From Planctomycetaceae bacterium (lineage in GTDB: Bacteria > Planctomycetota > Planctomycetia > Planctomycetales > Planctomycetaceae), in assembly GCA_017795105.1 (NCBI GenBank), contig CP051247.1, positions 5,729,001 to 5,793,000 on the forward strand: a stretch of 64,000 bases of DNA, in the 5' to 3' direction. This document shows positions 9,443-18,491 of the stretch, one piece after another. How positions within the stretch are numbered: the first letter of the stretch is position 1; the number at the start of each line of letters is the position of its first letter. A program made the translations under genes and the position numbers. The notes below the pieces were generated by a model that searched no databases, was not told the DNA's origin, and saw only the letters and a list, made by a program, of their open reading frames with translations.

Positions 9443-10546
9443 GTGAAGATCGCCCGCATCTTTGTTCATCGTGTCGAGCTGCCCCTGGTCGAAGGTTCGT
9501 ACAACTGGTCGGGAGGGAAGTCGGTTTCTGTCTTCGACAGCTCGATTGTTGGAGTGGAGACCGAGTGCGGCCTCACAGGCTTCGGGGAAGTCTGTCCGCT
9601 GGGACCGTTCTATTTGCCGGCCTATGCCGAAGGTGTTCGAGCGGGAGTGCGAGAGCTCGCTCCGCATCTGCTCGGCATGAATCCCCGCGAGTTGGGGGTA
9701 CTTAATCGCCGGATGGATGCCGCCTTGAAAGGACATCCGTATGTGAAATCGGGGATCGATATCGCCTGCTGGGACCTGCTCGGGAAGGCGACCGGTTTGC
9801 CGGTCTGTGAGTTGATGGGGGGACGGTTTGGCGAGCACGTGCGACTCTATCGAGCCATCTCGCAGATGCCCCCCGAGGCGATGGCTCGAAATATTGCCGG
9901 CTATCGGGATCAGGGTTATACCAGGTTTCAATTGAAAGTCGGGGGGGATCCCGATCAGGACATCGAACGCATTCGAGCGGCACGGGCCATTCTTGCTCCC
10001 GAGGAGCGACTCGTTGCCGATGCAAATACTGGCTGGACACAGCACGAAGCAATGCGGGTGGTCCGAGCCGTCCGGGATCTGGATGTCTATATCGAGCAGC
10101 CGTGCGAGACCTATGAAGAATGCCTCGCCGTTCGCCGGGCGACCGATCATCCCTTTGTACTCGATGAGAACATCGATTCGCTGCAGATGCTGCTTCGAGC
10201 CAAAGCCGACCTGGCGATGGATGTCGTCAATCTGAAGATCAGTAAGCTTGGCGGATTGACCAAAGCTCGGCAGGCTCGAGATCTGTGTGTGGCCATGGGG
10301 ATCGCCATGACGCTGGAGGACAGCTGGGGCGGCGATATCACGACGGCCGCGATTGCTCATCTGGCACACAGCACGCCGGAAGAATTCCGCTTTACAAGTA
10401 CCGACTTCAACAGCTATGTCACAGTCAGCACAGCCGAAGGAGCTCCCCAGCGACAGCAGGGAGTCATGAAAGCCGGAGATGCTCCCGGACTGGGCGTGAC
10501 TCCGCGTCTGGATGTGCTTGGGAAACGTGTCGTCGAAGTCTCGTGA
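9443..10546 (+). CDS. Mandelate racemase / muconate lactonizing enzyme family protein
   Basis: A 367-residue cytoplasmic protein starting at GTG. It shows the complete enolase-superfamily active site: K165 in FQLKVGG, metal ligands D193 (VADANTGW), E218 (YIEQPC) and E242 (LDEN), and the second lysine K265/K268 in NLKISKLGG, with DSWGGD near the C-terminus. The KxG/KxxK pattern resembles the branch that includes cis-3-hydroxyproline dehydratases and hydroxyproline-betaine epimerases. The activity (racemase, epimerase or dehydratase) cannot be fixed from sequence alone. It follows the dimethylformamidase-like gene by 55 bp and may act on a product released by the exported enzymes upstream. Confidence 0.9.
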   Translation: MKIARIFVHRVELPLVEGSYNWSGGKSVSVFDSSIVGVETECGLTGFGEVCPLGPFYLPAYAEGVRAGVRELAPHLLGMNPRELGVLNRRMDAALKGHPYVKSGIDIACWDLLGKATGLPVCELMGGRFGEHVRLYRAISQMPPEAMARNIAGYRDQGYTRFQLKVGGDPDQDIERIRAARAILAPEERLVADANTGWTQHEAMRVVRAVRDLDVYIEQPCETYEECLAVRRATDHPFVLDENIDSLQMLLRAKADLAMDVVNLKISKLGGLTKARQARDLCVAMGIAMTLEDSWGGDITTAAIAHLAHSTPEEFRFTSTDFNSYVTVSTAEGAPQRQQGVMKAGDAPGLGVTPRLDVLGKRVVEVS

Positions 10547-10698
10547 TCTCAGGCTGCGTGCCTGGGCACGAAACGCTGCCACAATGACGAACTTGCATTG
10601 TGAAAGCGCTCTCAGTTGTCCAGGCTGGGGATTGAAAATGATTCGCTGCAGCTGTTACCGTAGACATCCCTCCAGCCTCACCCACAGGAGTCCCGCTG

Positions 10699-12093
10699 AT
10701 GAACTCTCCCGCTGATAATGAACACGGCTGTCGTGGATTTCGGGCGATGCCCCGCCGACAGATGCTTCAGGCCGGTGTCCTTGGCACCCTCGGCCTTTCA
10801 ATGGCGGATCTGTTTCGTCTGCAGGCAGAGGCGGCTCCCTCACATGCAAAGAACGCAGACCGGAAGATTGAACCCCGGGCCAAGAGCGTGATTCAGATCA
10901 ATCTTCCCGGAGGCTTTCCGCATCACGAGTCATTCGACCCGAAGCCGGAGGCTCCAGTGGAGTACCGCGGTTCTTTCGGCGTCGTAAAGACCAGGACCGG
11001 AGAGGTCTTCAGCGACAACTTGCCAAAGCTGGCGGCTATCGCCGACAAGATCTCCGTGGTTCGTTCGGTCGTCGGTAAGATTCCCGATCACGGACTTGCG
11101 ACCTATCATCTGCATACAGGCTACACGCCGTCGACCGTGATCGACTATCCGCAGATGGGATCGGTTGTCTCGCATGAACTCGGTCCTCGAGGTGAGCTTC
11201 CCTGCTACATCGCAATTCCGGGAAAGAATGCGTCCGGAGGCGGGACGGGATTCCTTCCCAGCAGTCATGGGCCGTTCGAAACCGGAGGCGACCCGGCCAC
11301 CCAGAAGAAGAACTTTCAGGTTCGAGACTTTTCGCTGCCGTCGAATCTTTCGCTGGAACAACTGCAGCGGCGCAGTGCCGTACGAAGCCTGGTCGATCAG
11401 CGGATTCGTTCCCTCGAAGCTGACCCCGTGCTGCTCGACACGATGGATGAGTTTCACGCCAACGCGTATTCGCTGCTCACTTCCACCGATGCCCAGGGGG
11501 CGTTCTCGTTTGAAGAAGAGACTGATGAGACGTTCGAGCTTTATGGCAGTGAAGTGACCGGAGACGTCAACGGGCCTGACGGGCGTCTGCATCCGAAAGG
11601 ACTGGCCGAGCGTCTGATTATCGCCCGTCGGCTCGTCGAAGCGGGAGTCCGGTTCGTCACTCTCGAGTATGGCTCGTGGGATTGTCACAGCGGTGTCGAG
11701 AAGGCCTGTCGCGATCAGATGCGGCCGTTCGATTACGCGGTCGCCGGACTGGTCGAAGACCTCGATCGGCGAGGACTGCTCGACTCGACAATCGTCTGGG
11801 TGACGACTGAGTTCGGTCGCACTCCCAAGATCAACAAGGAAAGCGGCCGCGACCATTGGGCACGCAGTTATTCGATGATGGTTGCCGGCGGCGGCTTTCA
11901 CCGCGGACTCGTGCACGGTGCCAGCGACTCCACCGGCGGGGAACCGGCTCGCGATGCCGTGACGCTGGAGAATCTCATCGCGACGATCTATCACCAGCTG
12001 GGGATCAATCCCAACAAGGAACTGGTCGCCTTTGGCACACGTCCCATCGAGATCGTTCGAGATGCTGAAGTTGTTCAGCAACTGATCGGCTGA
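10699..12093 (+). CDS. DUF1501 family protein (second copy)
   Basis: A 464-residue DUF1501 protein. The N-terminus contains RRQMLQAG followed by a hydrophobic segment, a Tat-like signal placed about 20 residues in. Visible family blocks are FNLPGG-like QINLPGG, SWDCHSG, TTEFGRTPKI and RDHWARSY. It begins a second colinear cluster (DUF1501, PPC-domain protein, cytochrome/DUF1549/DUF1553, cytochrome-WD40) that runs to 18378 with small gaps and is a recurrent planctomycete arrangement. The RDHW variant differs from the GRGHQG form in the copy at 2069, so the two copies probably belong to different subfamilies. Confidence 0.92.
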   Translation: MNSPADNEHGCRGFRAMPRRQMLQAGVLGTLGLSMADLFRLQAEAAPSHAKNADRKIEPRAKSVIQINLPGGFPHHESFDPKPEAPVEYRGSFGVVKTRTGEVFSDNLPKLAAIADKISVVRSVVGKIPDHGLATYHLHTGYTPSTVIDYPQMGSVVSHELGPRGELPCYIAIPGKNASGGGTGFLPSSHGPFETGGDPATQKKNFQVRDFSLPSNLSLEQLQRRSAVRSLVDQRIRSLEADPVLLDTMDEFHANAYSLLTSTDAQGAFSFEEETDETFELYGSEVTGDVNGPDGRLHPKGLAERLIIARRLVEAGVRFVTLEYGSWDCHSGVEKACRDQMRPFDYAVAGLVEDLDRRGLLDSTIVWVTTEFGRTPKINKESGRDHWARSYSMMVAGGGFHRGLVHGASDSTGGEPARDAVTLENLIATIYHQLGINPNKELVAFGTRPIEIVRDAEVVQQLIG

Positions 12094-12142
12094 CGTTCGC
12101 CCCCCTGACGCCGATACCAACCCTCCACGGGAGCCCTTCCCA

Positions 12143-14626
12143 ATGCGTATGTTCCGCTGGATGATCTGCCTGTCAGCATTCATCGTTTTCTACTCGAATG
12201 CGACGCTTCTTGCAGACCCCTGGATTGCCGGTGTTAAGCCGCGACTGATTGAACGAGGTTCAACCAGCGAGATCATCATCGCTCCCTGGCGACATGAAGC
12301 GCAGGAGTTGATCTTCTATCCGGCAAAGACAATGGGGCCGGATGTCGGAAACCGCGAAGCGGCCGGCATCCGTTGTGTAGAGACCAGGTTTGACGCCGAG
12401 AAGGATCAGCTGATCTGCGAGATCGAGGTGGCGACAGACTGCCAGCCGGGCGAGTATCCATTTCGCGTATTGACGGCAGTTGGGCTGTCTTCGATGGGAA
12501 CGGTGCATGTCGGCCCATTTCCCGTTATCGATGAGGAAGAGGTCAAGGCCAACACAAACGATACGATTGAAACGACGCTACAGGTCGAACCGAACGTGAC
12601 TGTTCGCGGCACACTCTCGAACAGCGCGGCCGATGACATCGACTGCTTCCGAGTTTCCGGAAAGGCGGGCCAGCGACTGTCGATCGAGGTCGACATGGTC
12701 AAAATGGGCGATGATCTCCGGTGGAATCCTGTTCCGGAAGGTTACGACTCCGTTCTTACGATTCTCGACCCGTCCGGAAAGAGGATCGCCAGGAACGATG
12801 ATTCGACACTCAATCGGCAGGACCCTCTTCTCTCGGTGCAGTTGCCTGCCGATGGTGATTATACGATCGTCCTGCAACGCTCCATGTTTATTCCCGAGGC
12901 AAGAGAGTATGCAATTCACATCGGCCAGTTTGCTCGTCCGCTCGTCGCGTATCCTCTCGGAGGCCCGGCGGGCGAGGCGCTTCAGGTGCAGTTGCTAGGC
13001 GATCCGCTCGGTCCCGTGGCTGAAACCGTGGAACTGCCCGAGTCTGACGGCACCTACCCTCATTATGGTGAGGCCCCGTTGCCGCTCTCTCTGCGTTCCA
13101 GTCCATTTCCTAATGTGATGGAAGCCGTGGACGAATCTGAGACCCGGGTCAAACAGGTGCCGGCCGCCATCAACGGGATTCTGGCCGAGCCGGACGAGAC
13201 GGACCGGTTTCGGATCACCGTCAGGAAAGGGGAGCCACTTCAGGTCCGCGTCTGGGCCAGTGCGCTGGGCTCGCCGGTTGATCCCGTGATCAGACTCCGC
13301 CCGATCGATTCGTCGGGAACGACAGGTTCCGTTGAACTCGAAGCGGATGATGCCAAGCTGCATGATCGCGACATCTTCGGCGGGCATGGGGACTTTCTCG
13401 ATACCTTCGACCCCTCGGTGATCTGGACGCCCAGGCAGGATGGCGAATACATCCTTGAGCTTTCCGATTCGCGAGGTTTTGGAGGCCCGACCCACGTCTA
13501 TCGCGTCGAGATCGCGCCGCCAAAGAAGACTCTGCACATTGGCCTGTCGTGGGAGGATTACAAGCCGGAACGTCCGCGGAAGACCTCGCTATCGATTCCG
13601 CGCGGAGGACGGTGGACTGTTCGACTCTCACTCTATGCCGCCCAGGGAAGCAGTTTCAGCGGCCCGCTCGAACTCGATGTCGAGGGACTGCCGGCCGGCG
13701 TTCGCATGGTCTCACCACAGCTGCCTTCGTTTCAGTCGGTCTGGCCGATGACCTTCATTGCAGAGGACGATGCTCCACTTGATACCTCACTCATTCGCAT
13801 CTCGGCCCGTTCAGCAGATGGAAGTGAGTCGTTCCCCACGGTGAACCAGCAAAATCTCCAGCGAGTCTCTTATTCGCACTATCCATGGCGGAACATTCGT
13901 GTCAATCAGTTTGCGATGGGCGTTTGCGAACCGACCGGCTTTTCATTGGAGATGGAAGCTCCCACTCAGCCATTGATGCGAGGCTCTGAAATGACGATCC
14001 CGGTTAACATTCATCGGCAACCGGGGTGCGACGAACCGTTGGAGATCCAGTGTGAACTGGCCCCGTCCGGAGTCGGCGTCTCACCTGCCGAGATCGTTCC
14101 TCCCGATGCGACGACGGCGTATCTGACGCTCTCAGCCTCGGCCTCCGCCCGGCTCGGAAGTTCGCCATTTTACGTTATTGCGACAACCACTCAGGCCCGC
14201 GGTGGAAAAGAGAACAGCCGCGTGCGAGGGGATACGAATCTTGGTTCTGAACGAATCAGAGTCTCGTCTGAGGTCGTTCCGATTCAGGTGGCCGATCCCT
14301 TTCTTTCTCTGGCCAGTGAGCCTCAGAGCCTCCGTCGCGGCGAGAAAATCAAATACCGCTGGACGATCAGACAGCTGCGCCCATTCGAAGGTCAGGCCAG
14401 CGTCCAGATGCTGGGACTGCCGGTCGGCGTGACTGCCGTGGGGCCCCCTCCAGTGATTGACCGGAACTCCACCGAAGTGGAATTGGAGCTCGCCGCCAAT
14501 GACGAAGCGTTGCTTGGTCTGGTCAGCGATCTGCAATGTGACGTGCGGTTCACGGTTGCCGACGAAGAGATACACCTCCGGACGGGCTCCGGGAAGGTGC
14601 GAATTGACCCCAGGCTTGAGAAATAG
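12143..14626 (+). CDS. Exported PPC-domain protein
   Basis: An 827-residue protein with a signal peptide (MRMFRWMICL... ending LLADP). Residues about 125-260 form a bacterial pre-peptidase C-terminal (PPC) domain with the VRGTLSNSAADDIDCFRV and DSVLTILD blocks, and a second PPC-like domain occupies about 340-445 (DETDRFRITV, DGEYILEL). The remainder looks like beta-sandwich repeats without catalytic motifs. Such proteins sit between DUF1501 and DUF1549/DUF1553 genes in many Planctomycetota and probably act as binding or scaffold partners at the cell surface. ATG 12143 and ATG 12149 are both possible starts; the longer is kept. Confidence 0.85.
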   Translation: MRMFRWMICLSAFIVFYSNATLLADPWIAGVKPRLIERGSTSEIIIAPWRHEAQELIFYPAKTMGPDVGNREAAGIRCVETRFDAEKDQLICEIEVATDCQPGEYPFRVLTAVGLSSMGTVHVGPFPVIDEEEVKANTNDTIETTLQVEPNVTVRGTLSNSAADDIDCFRVSGKAGQRLSIEVDMVKMGDDLRWNPVPEGYDSVLTILDPSGKRIARNDDSTLNRQDPLLSVQLPADGDYTIVLQRSMFIPEAREYAIHIGQFARPLVAYPLGGPAGEALQVQLLGDPLGPVAETVELPESDGTYPHYGEAPLPLSLRSSPFPNVMEAVDESETRVKQVPAAINGILAEPDETDRFRITVRKGEPLQVRVWASALGSPVDPVIRLRPIDSSGTTGSVELEADDAKLHDRDIFGGHGDFLDTFDPSVIWTPRQDGEYILELSDSRGFGGPTHVYRVEIAPPKKTLHIGLSWEDYKPERPRKTSLSIPRGGRWTVRLSLYAAQGSSFSGPLELDVEGLPAGVRMVSPQLPSFQSVWPMTFIAEDDAPLDTSLIRISARSADGSESFPTVNQQNLQRVSYSHYPWRNIRVNQFAMGVCEPTGFSLEMEAPTQPLMRGSEMTIPVNIHRQPGCDEPLEIQCELAPSGVGVSPAEIVPPDATTAYLTLSASASARLGSSPFYVIATTTQARGGKENSRVRGDTNLGSERIRVSSEVVPIQVADPFLSLASEPQSLRRGEKIKYRWTIRQLRPFEGQASVQMLGLPVGVTAVGPPPVIDRNSTEVELELAANDEALLGLVSDLQCDVRFTVADEEIHLRTGSGKVRIDPRLEK

Positions 14627-14669
14627 CACGAGTGGGAATACGGACTATAAAAACGCGGGAGACAGCACT

Positions 14670-16916
14670 GTGCGTGTGAAATCAATCTGGATGCTGCTGT
14701 TGGCAGGCCTGACTGCAATGTCGAATGCCGCCTGCTTTGCAGCCGAGTCCAGCGGCCAGGCCGAATCCGGCGACTCGAAGCCCCCGAGCTTCCGGCGAGA
14801 TGTGATGCCGGTCTTTTTTCGGGCGGGGTGCAATGCTGGCACCTGCCACGGCTCGGCCCGTGGCAAGGATGGCTTCATGCTTTCGCTCTTCGGTTACGAT
14901 CCGGATGGAGATTATCGCCGCACTGTCGAGGAGATTCCCGGCCGCCGACTCAATGTCGCCGTTCCCGAGGAAAGTCTTCTGTTGCTCAAGGCAATCGGAG
15001 CCGTACCGCATACGGGGGGCAAGCGGTTCGACCGCGACAGCGAATTGGCGAAAACTCTCCTGACCTGGATCGAAGAAGGGGCTCCCGATGACGTCGGAGA
15101 GGTCCCGGATGTCGCCGACATTTCCGTTTCTGAGCAGTCGCTGGTCTTCGAGGGAGCGGAACAAACTGCAGATCTTCGAGTGACGGCGACCTATACCGAC
15201 GGATCGGCACGCGATGTCACTTCGCTGGCTCTCTTCGGGACGAATAATCCGAGTGTCGCCGAGATCGATGCGAACGGACGCGTTACCTCGAAAGGACCGG
15301 GCGATACCACGGTGTTCGCGCGATTCAGCCGTTTTACCGTAGGGGCGGAGGTCATCCGACTGCCACCAGCGGAAGGATTCGTCTGGCCAAATCCCCCCGA
15401 GAACAACTTTATCGACCGACTTGTTTTTGAGCGGCTCAAAAAGTTGCGGATCGCCCCGGCGAAGCTTTGCGACGATGAAACGTTTCTGCGACGGGTGACG
15501 CTGGATCTGGCAGCCCGACCGCCAACGGTCGAAGAATATAAGTCCTTCATGGCGGATACATCGACCGATAAACGAGCGCGAAAGATCGACGAGTTGTTGG
15601 CCGGTGATGATTTCACGGACTATATGACTGCGCTGTGGGGGGAGCTGTTCCGTATCAACAGCCAGGATTACACAGGTCGGGCAGATTCCCACAAGCCGGC
15701 CAATGCGTTCTTTTCGTGGATTCGAGATCAGATCGAAGCCGATCGTCCTTTCGATGAAGTCGTTGCCGATATGACCACCGCGGTCGGCAGCACGAATATC
15801 AACGGCGAGACCGGTCTTTATACGATGTTGATCAAGGACTACCGGCTCAATCCGAAGGTTCTTGCAGCCGATTACTCTCAGCTCTTTCTCGGCGTGCGGA
15901 TGCAGTGTGCCGAGTGTCACAATCATCCGTTCGACCGTTGGACGATGGACGACTACTACGGCTTTGTCAGCTTCTTCACCTGCGTGGAGCGGAAGGCGGG
16001 CAGCGACAGTCGCGACCGCCGCGTTATCTTCGATCCTTCCGCAGCCCCGGCGAAGCATGCTCTGGACGGTCGCCCTGTCCCCGCGAAGCTGCTCGGGGCT
16101 GTCGAACCGGTTGAGGGTTACGGAGATCCGCGTCGGGCACTGGCCGCGTGGATCAAGGACCCGGATAACGATCTGTTCAATCGGAACATGGCCAACCGTC
16201 TCTGGGCTCATTTGCTCGGCGTCGGTATTGTCGATCCGGTCGACGACTTTCGGGCGACCAATCCCCCTTCGAATGGACCACTGCTGGAAGCTCTGGCGTC
16301 TCGGTACGCTGAGCACGGACGAAAAATCCGGCCTCTGATCCGTGACATTTGCAACTCGCGCGTGTATCAGCTCTCCGTTGAACCGACCCCTTCCGGAAAG
16401 AACGACCAACGCCAGTTTTCTCACGCCCGGCTGCGTCGGATGCGAGCCGACGTCTTTTTGGATTCGATTGTGCTCGTCACCGGCGAACCTCGGTCCTTCT
16501 CCAAGGCCCCCACCGGAACCAAGGCAATCAGCTATATCAATCGGCGGCAGGCCTACTCCGATTCCGGCGACTTCGTGCTCGACACGTTCGGCCAGTCGCC
16601 CCGCCGGTCCGTATGTGCCTGCGACACAAGTACCGAACCCTCTCTTTCACAGGTAATGCATCTCCTCGTTGGCGAGACCGTCGACCCCCGAGTCCGCACG
16701 GCGGCCAAAAGCGGCGTGTTGAAAGAGATCATCGAGAACGCTTCAACTTCCGAGGAAATCATCGAAGAGATCTTCATTCGCGTTCTTTCCCGCCGGCCAA
16801 CTCCCACGGAGATGGATTCCATACTCAGGCTGGCCGATGTCGAGGATCCTTCCACTGTGTACGAAGACATCTTCGCCGGATTGATCAGTTCCAATGAGTT
16901 CCTCTTCAATCACTGA
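14670..16916 (+). CDS. Cytochrome / Big2 / DUF1549 / DUF1553 protein with unusual heme motif
   Basis: A 748-residue exported protein. The frame is open back to 14457, inside the previous gene, but GTG 14670 precedes a clear signal peptide (VRVKSIWMLLLAGL... ending CFAAE) and has a GGGAG upstream, so it is chosen. The first cytochrome-like motif is CNAGTCH (residues 54-60), with four residues between the cysteines instead of two. Residues about 160-235 form a group-2 bacterial Ig-like (Big2) domain, followed by DUF1549 (about 250-430) with CAECH at 413-417 and DUF1553 (about 470-740). It follows the PPC protein with a 43-bp gap and precedes the cytochrome-WD40 gene, forming the usual planctomycete cluster. 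Confidence 0.9.
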   Translation: MRVKSIWMLLLAGLTAMSNAACFAAESSGQAESGDSKPPSFRRDVMPVFFRAGCNAGTCHGSARGKDGFMLSLFGYDPDGDYRRTVEEIPGRRLNVAVPEESLLLLKAIGAVPHTGGKRFDRDSELAKTLLTWIEEGAPDDVGEVPDVADISVSEQSLVFEGAEQTADLRVTATYTDGSARDVTSLALFGTNNPSVAEIDANGRVTSKGPGDTTVFARFSRFTVGAEVIRLPPAEGFVWPNPPENNFIDRLVFERLKKLRIAPAKLCDDETFLRRVTLDLAARPPTVEEYKSFMADTSTDKRARKIDELLAGDDFTDYMTALWGELFRINSQDYTGRADSHKPANAFFSWIRDQIEADRPFDEVVADMTTAVGSTNINGETGLYTMLIKDYRLNPKVLAADYSQLFLGVRMQCAECHNHPFDRWTMDDYYGFVSFFTCVERKAGSDSRDRRVIFDPSAAPAKHALDGRPVPAKLLGAVEPVEGYGDPRRALAAWIKDPDNDLFNRNMANRLWAHLLGVGIVDPVDDFRATNPPSNGPLLEALASRYAEHGRKIRPLIRDICNSRVYQLSVEPTPSGKNDQRQFSHARLRRMRADVFLDSIVLVTGEPRSFSKAPTGTKAISYINRRQAYSDSGDFVLDTFGQSPRRSVCACDTSTEPSLSQVMHLLVGETVDPRVRTAAKSGVLKEIIENASTSEEIIEEIFIRVLSRRPTPTEMDSILRLADVEDPSTVYEDIFAGLISSNEFLFNH

Positions 16917-16971
16917 GTTCATCGCGCATCATTCTGCCGGAACCACTTGACCAAACCGTTCGGAATCAGAC

Positions 16972-18378
16972 ATGAGAATTAATAGCTGCCAGGCCGTCTT
17001 GCGTTCCCTGTCAGGGGCGCTGCTGTTGACTGCCGTTACGGTGGCGCGTGCGGAGGAAGATGGCAACACGGTGGTCACATACGAAGACCATGTTGCCGCC
17101 ATCCTCAAGAAGAACTGCGCTACGTGCCACGGAGACGGGAAACAGGAAGCAGGCCTGAACCTGGCCAATTACGCCGATGTGGTGAAGGGGAGCGGCGGAG
17201 GCGAGATTGTCGTCGCCGGCCGATCCTCGGCGAGCCGGCTGATTGAAGTCATTACGTCGACCGATGCTGGCGAGCAGATGCCGCCGGACGGGGAACGCTT
17301 GTCGGACGAATCAGTCGCTCTGATCAAGACATGGATCGACACCGGGTTGCGGGAGAACTCCGGGAGTTCCGTCGCTGAGATGAGAACACTCGGCTTTAAG
17401 CCGGCTGACTCGACAACAGAAACCGGCCCTGGCGCCGTTCCTTCGATGCTGACCGAGTTCGCTCGGAAGAAGACGCTGCGTCCCTATCCCGTTCTTGCTT
17501 TGGCGACAAGTCCGCGTGCTCCCGTAGCTGCCAGCAGCGAGTACGGCTCGATCGAGTTGTTCGACCCCGGGACACAGAGTCCTTATGGCTCAATCGAGTT
17601 CGCGGAAGGGGAGCCACTCGTGCTCACTTTCAGCCGATCAGGTCGTCTGCTTCTCGCCGCCGGCGGGAAACCGGTCCAGAACGGAGCCGTGGTGCTATTC
17701 GATGTTGCGACGGGGAAACGGCTCGCGAGCGTGGGAGATGAGCCCGATGCGATCATCGCAGCCGATCTCTCCCCAGATGAAAAGCTCGTGGCGATCGGTT
17801 GCACGAGCCGGCTTGTGAAGCTCTTTTCCACTGAAGATGGAAGTCTGAAGGCGACGATCGACAAGCACACCGACTGGGTGACAGCGGTCGCCTTTTCTCC
17901 CGACGGCAAGTATCTCGCTACTGGCGACAGGACCGGAAACATCCATCTCTGGGACGGCTCAACCGGTGGCGTCATCCTGCCTCTGTCTGAGCATAAGGAA
18001 TCGGTTCGTGCATTGTCCTGGCGGAGCGATTCTGCTGTTGTCGCTTCCTGTGCGGAAGATGGCACCGTGGTCTGGTGGGACGTGAAAGACGGCTGGCCGC
18101 TGGAAACGCAATCGAATGCTCATCAGGGCGGAGCGCTAGACTGCCGGTTCGGTCCGAACGGAGAGCTTGTCACCTGTGGTCGCGATGGTCGGGTAAAGAT
18201 CTGGTCGCCCGATGGCAAGCCGTTGAAGAATCATATCCTGGGCGCTCCGGCCGAGGGTCAAACGACCGTTCCCCCGGGAGTTCGTCTGCTGCCTGCACGC
18301 GTCGCCATCTCGGGCGATGGTTCGACAGTGCTTGCCGGCGACACGGCCGGGAATCTGCATACCTGGGAGCTCCCCTGA
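16972..18378 (+). CDS. Cytochrome c-WD40 fusion protein, exported
   Basis: A 468-residue protein: signal peptide (residues 1-26), a PSCyt1-type cytochrome domain (about 35-135) with heme site CATCH at 49-53 and the GEQMPPDG block, then about six or seven WD40 blades (about 175-468). Blades end in recognisable signatures such as GNIHLWDG, GTVVWWDV and GRVKIWSP. It probably docks on the neighbouring DUF1549/DUF1553 and PPC proteins, with the propeller as an interaction platform and the heme as an electron carrier. It is the last gene of the cluster that starts at 10699. Confidence 0.9.
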   Translation: MRINSCQAVLRSLSGALLLTAVTVARAEEDGNTVVTYEDHVAAILKKNCATCHGDGKQEAGLNLANYADVVKGSGGGEIVVAGRSSASRLIEVITSTDAGEQMPPDGERLSDESVALIKTWIDTGLRENSGSSVAEMRTLGFKPADSTTETGPGAVPSMLTEFARKKTLRPYPVLALATSPRAPVAASSEYGSIELFDPGTQSPYGSIEFAEGEPLVLTFSRSGRLLLAAGGKPVQNGAVVLFDVATGKRLASVGDEPDAIIAADLSPDEKLVAIGCTSRLVKLFSTEDGSLKATIDKHTDWVTAVAFSPDGKYLATGDRTGNIHLWDGSTGGVILPLSEHKESVRALSWRSDSAVVASCAEDGTVVWWDVKDGWPLETQSNAHQGGALDCRFGPNGELVTCGRDGRVKIWSPDGKPLKNHILGAPAEGQTTVPPGVRLLPARVAISGDGSTVLAGDTAGNLHTWELP

Positions 18379-18491
18379 CATTCAACAGTCGACAGCCAGC
18401 GATTGAGTTCTGCGACTCTGTCCCGAGTGGAGTATCTTTGACTCAATACGGCAATAAGTTCTCAAAGAGACTCAAGAGAGGTGGCGGTGTG

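Noticed and set aside
14682..16424. 580-residue minus-strand open frame
   Set aside because: It is antisense to the cytochrome/DUF1549/DUF1553 gene, with low-complexity composition and no recognisable motif.
18075..18491. N-terminal extension of the iduronate-sulfatase-like gene
   Set aside because: The extension would overlap the cytochrome-WD40 gene by 304 bp and has no conserved residues; the signal peptide starts after ATG 18492.
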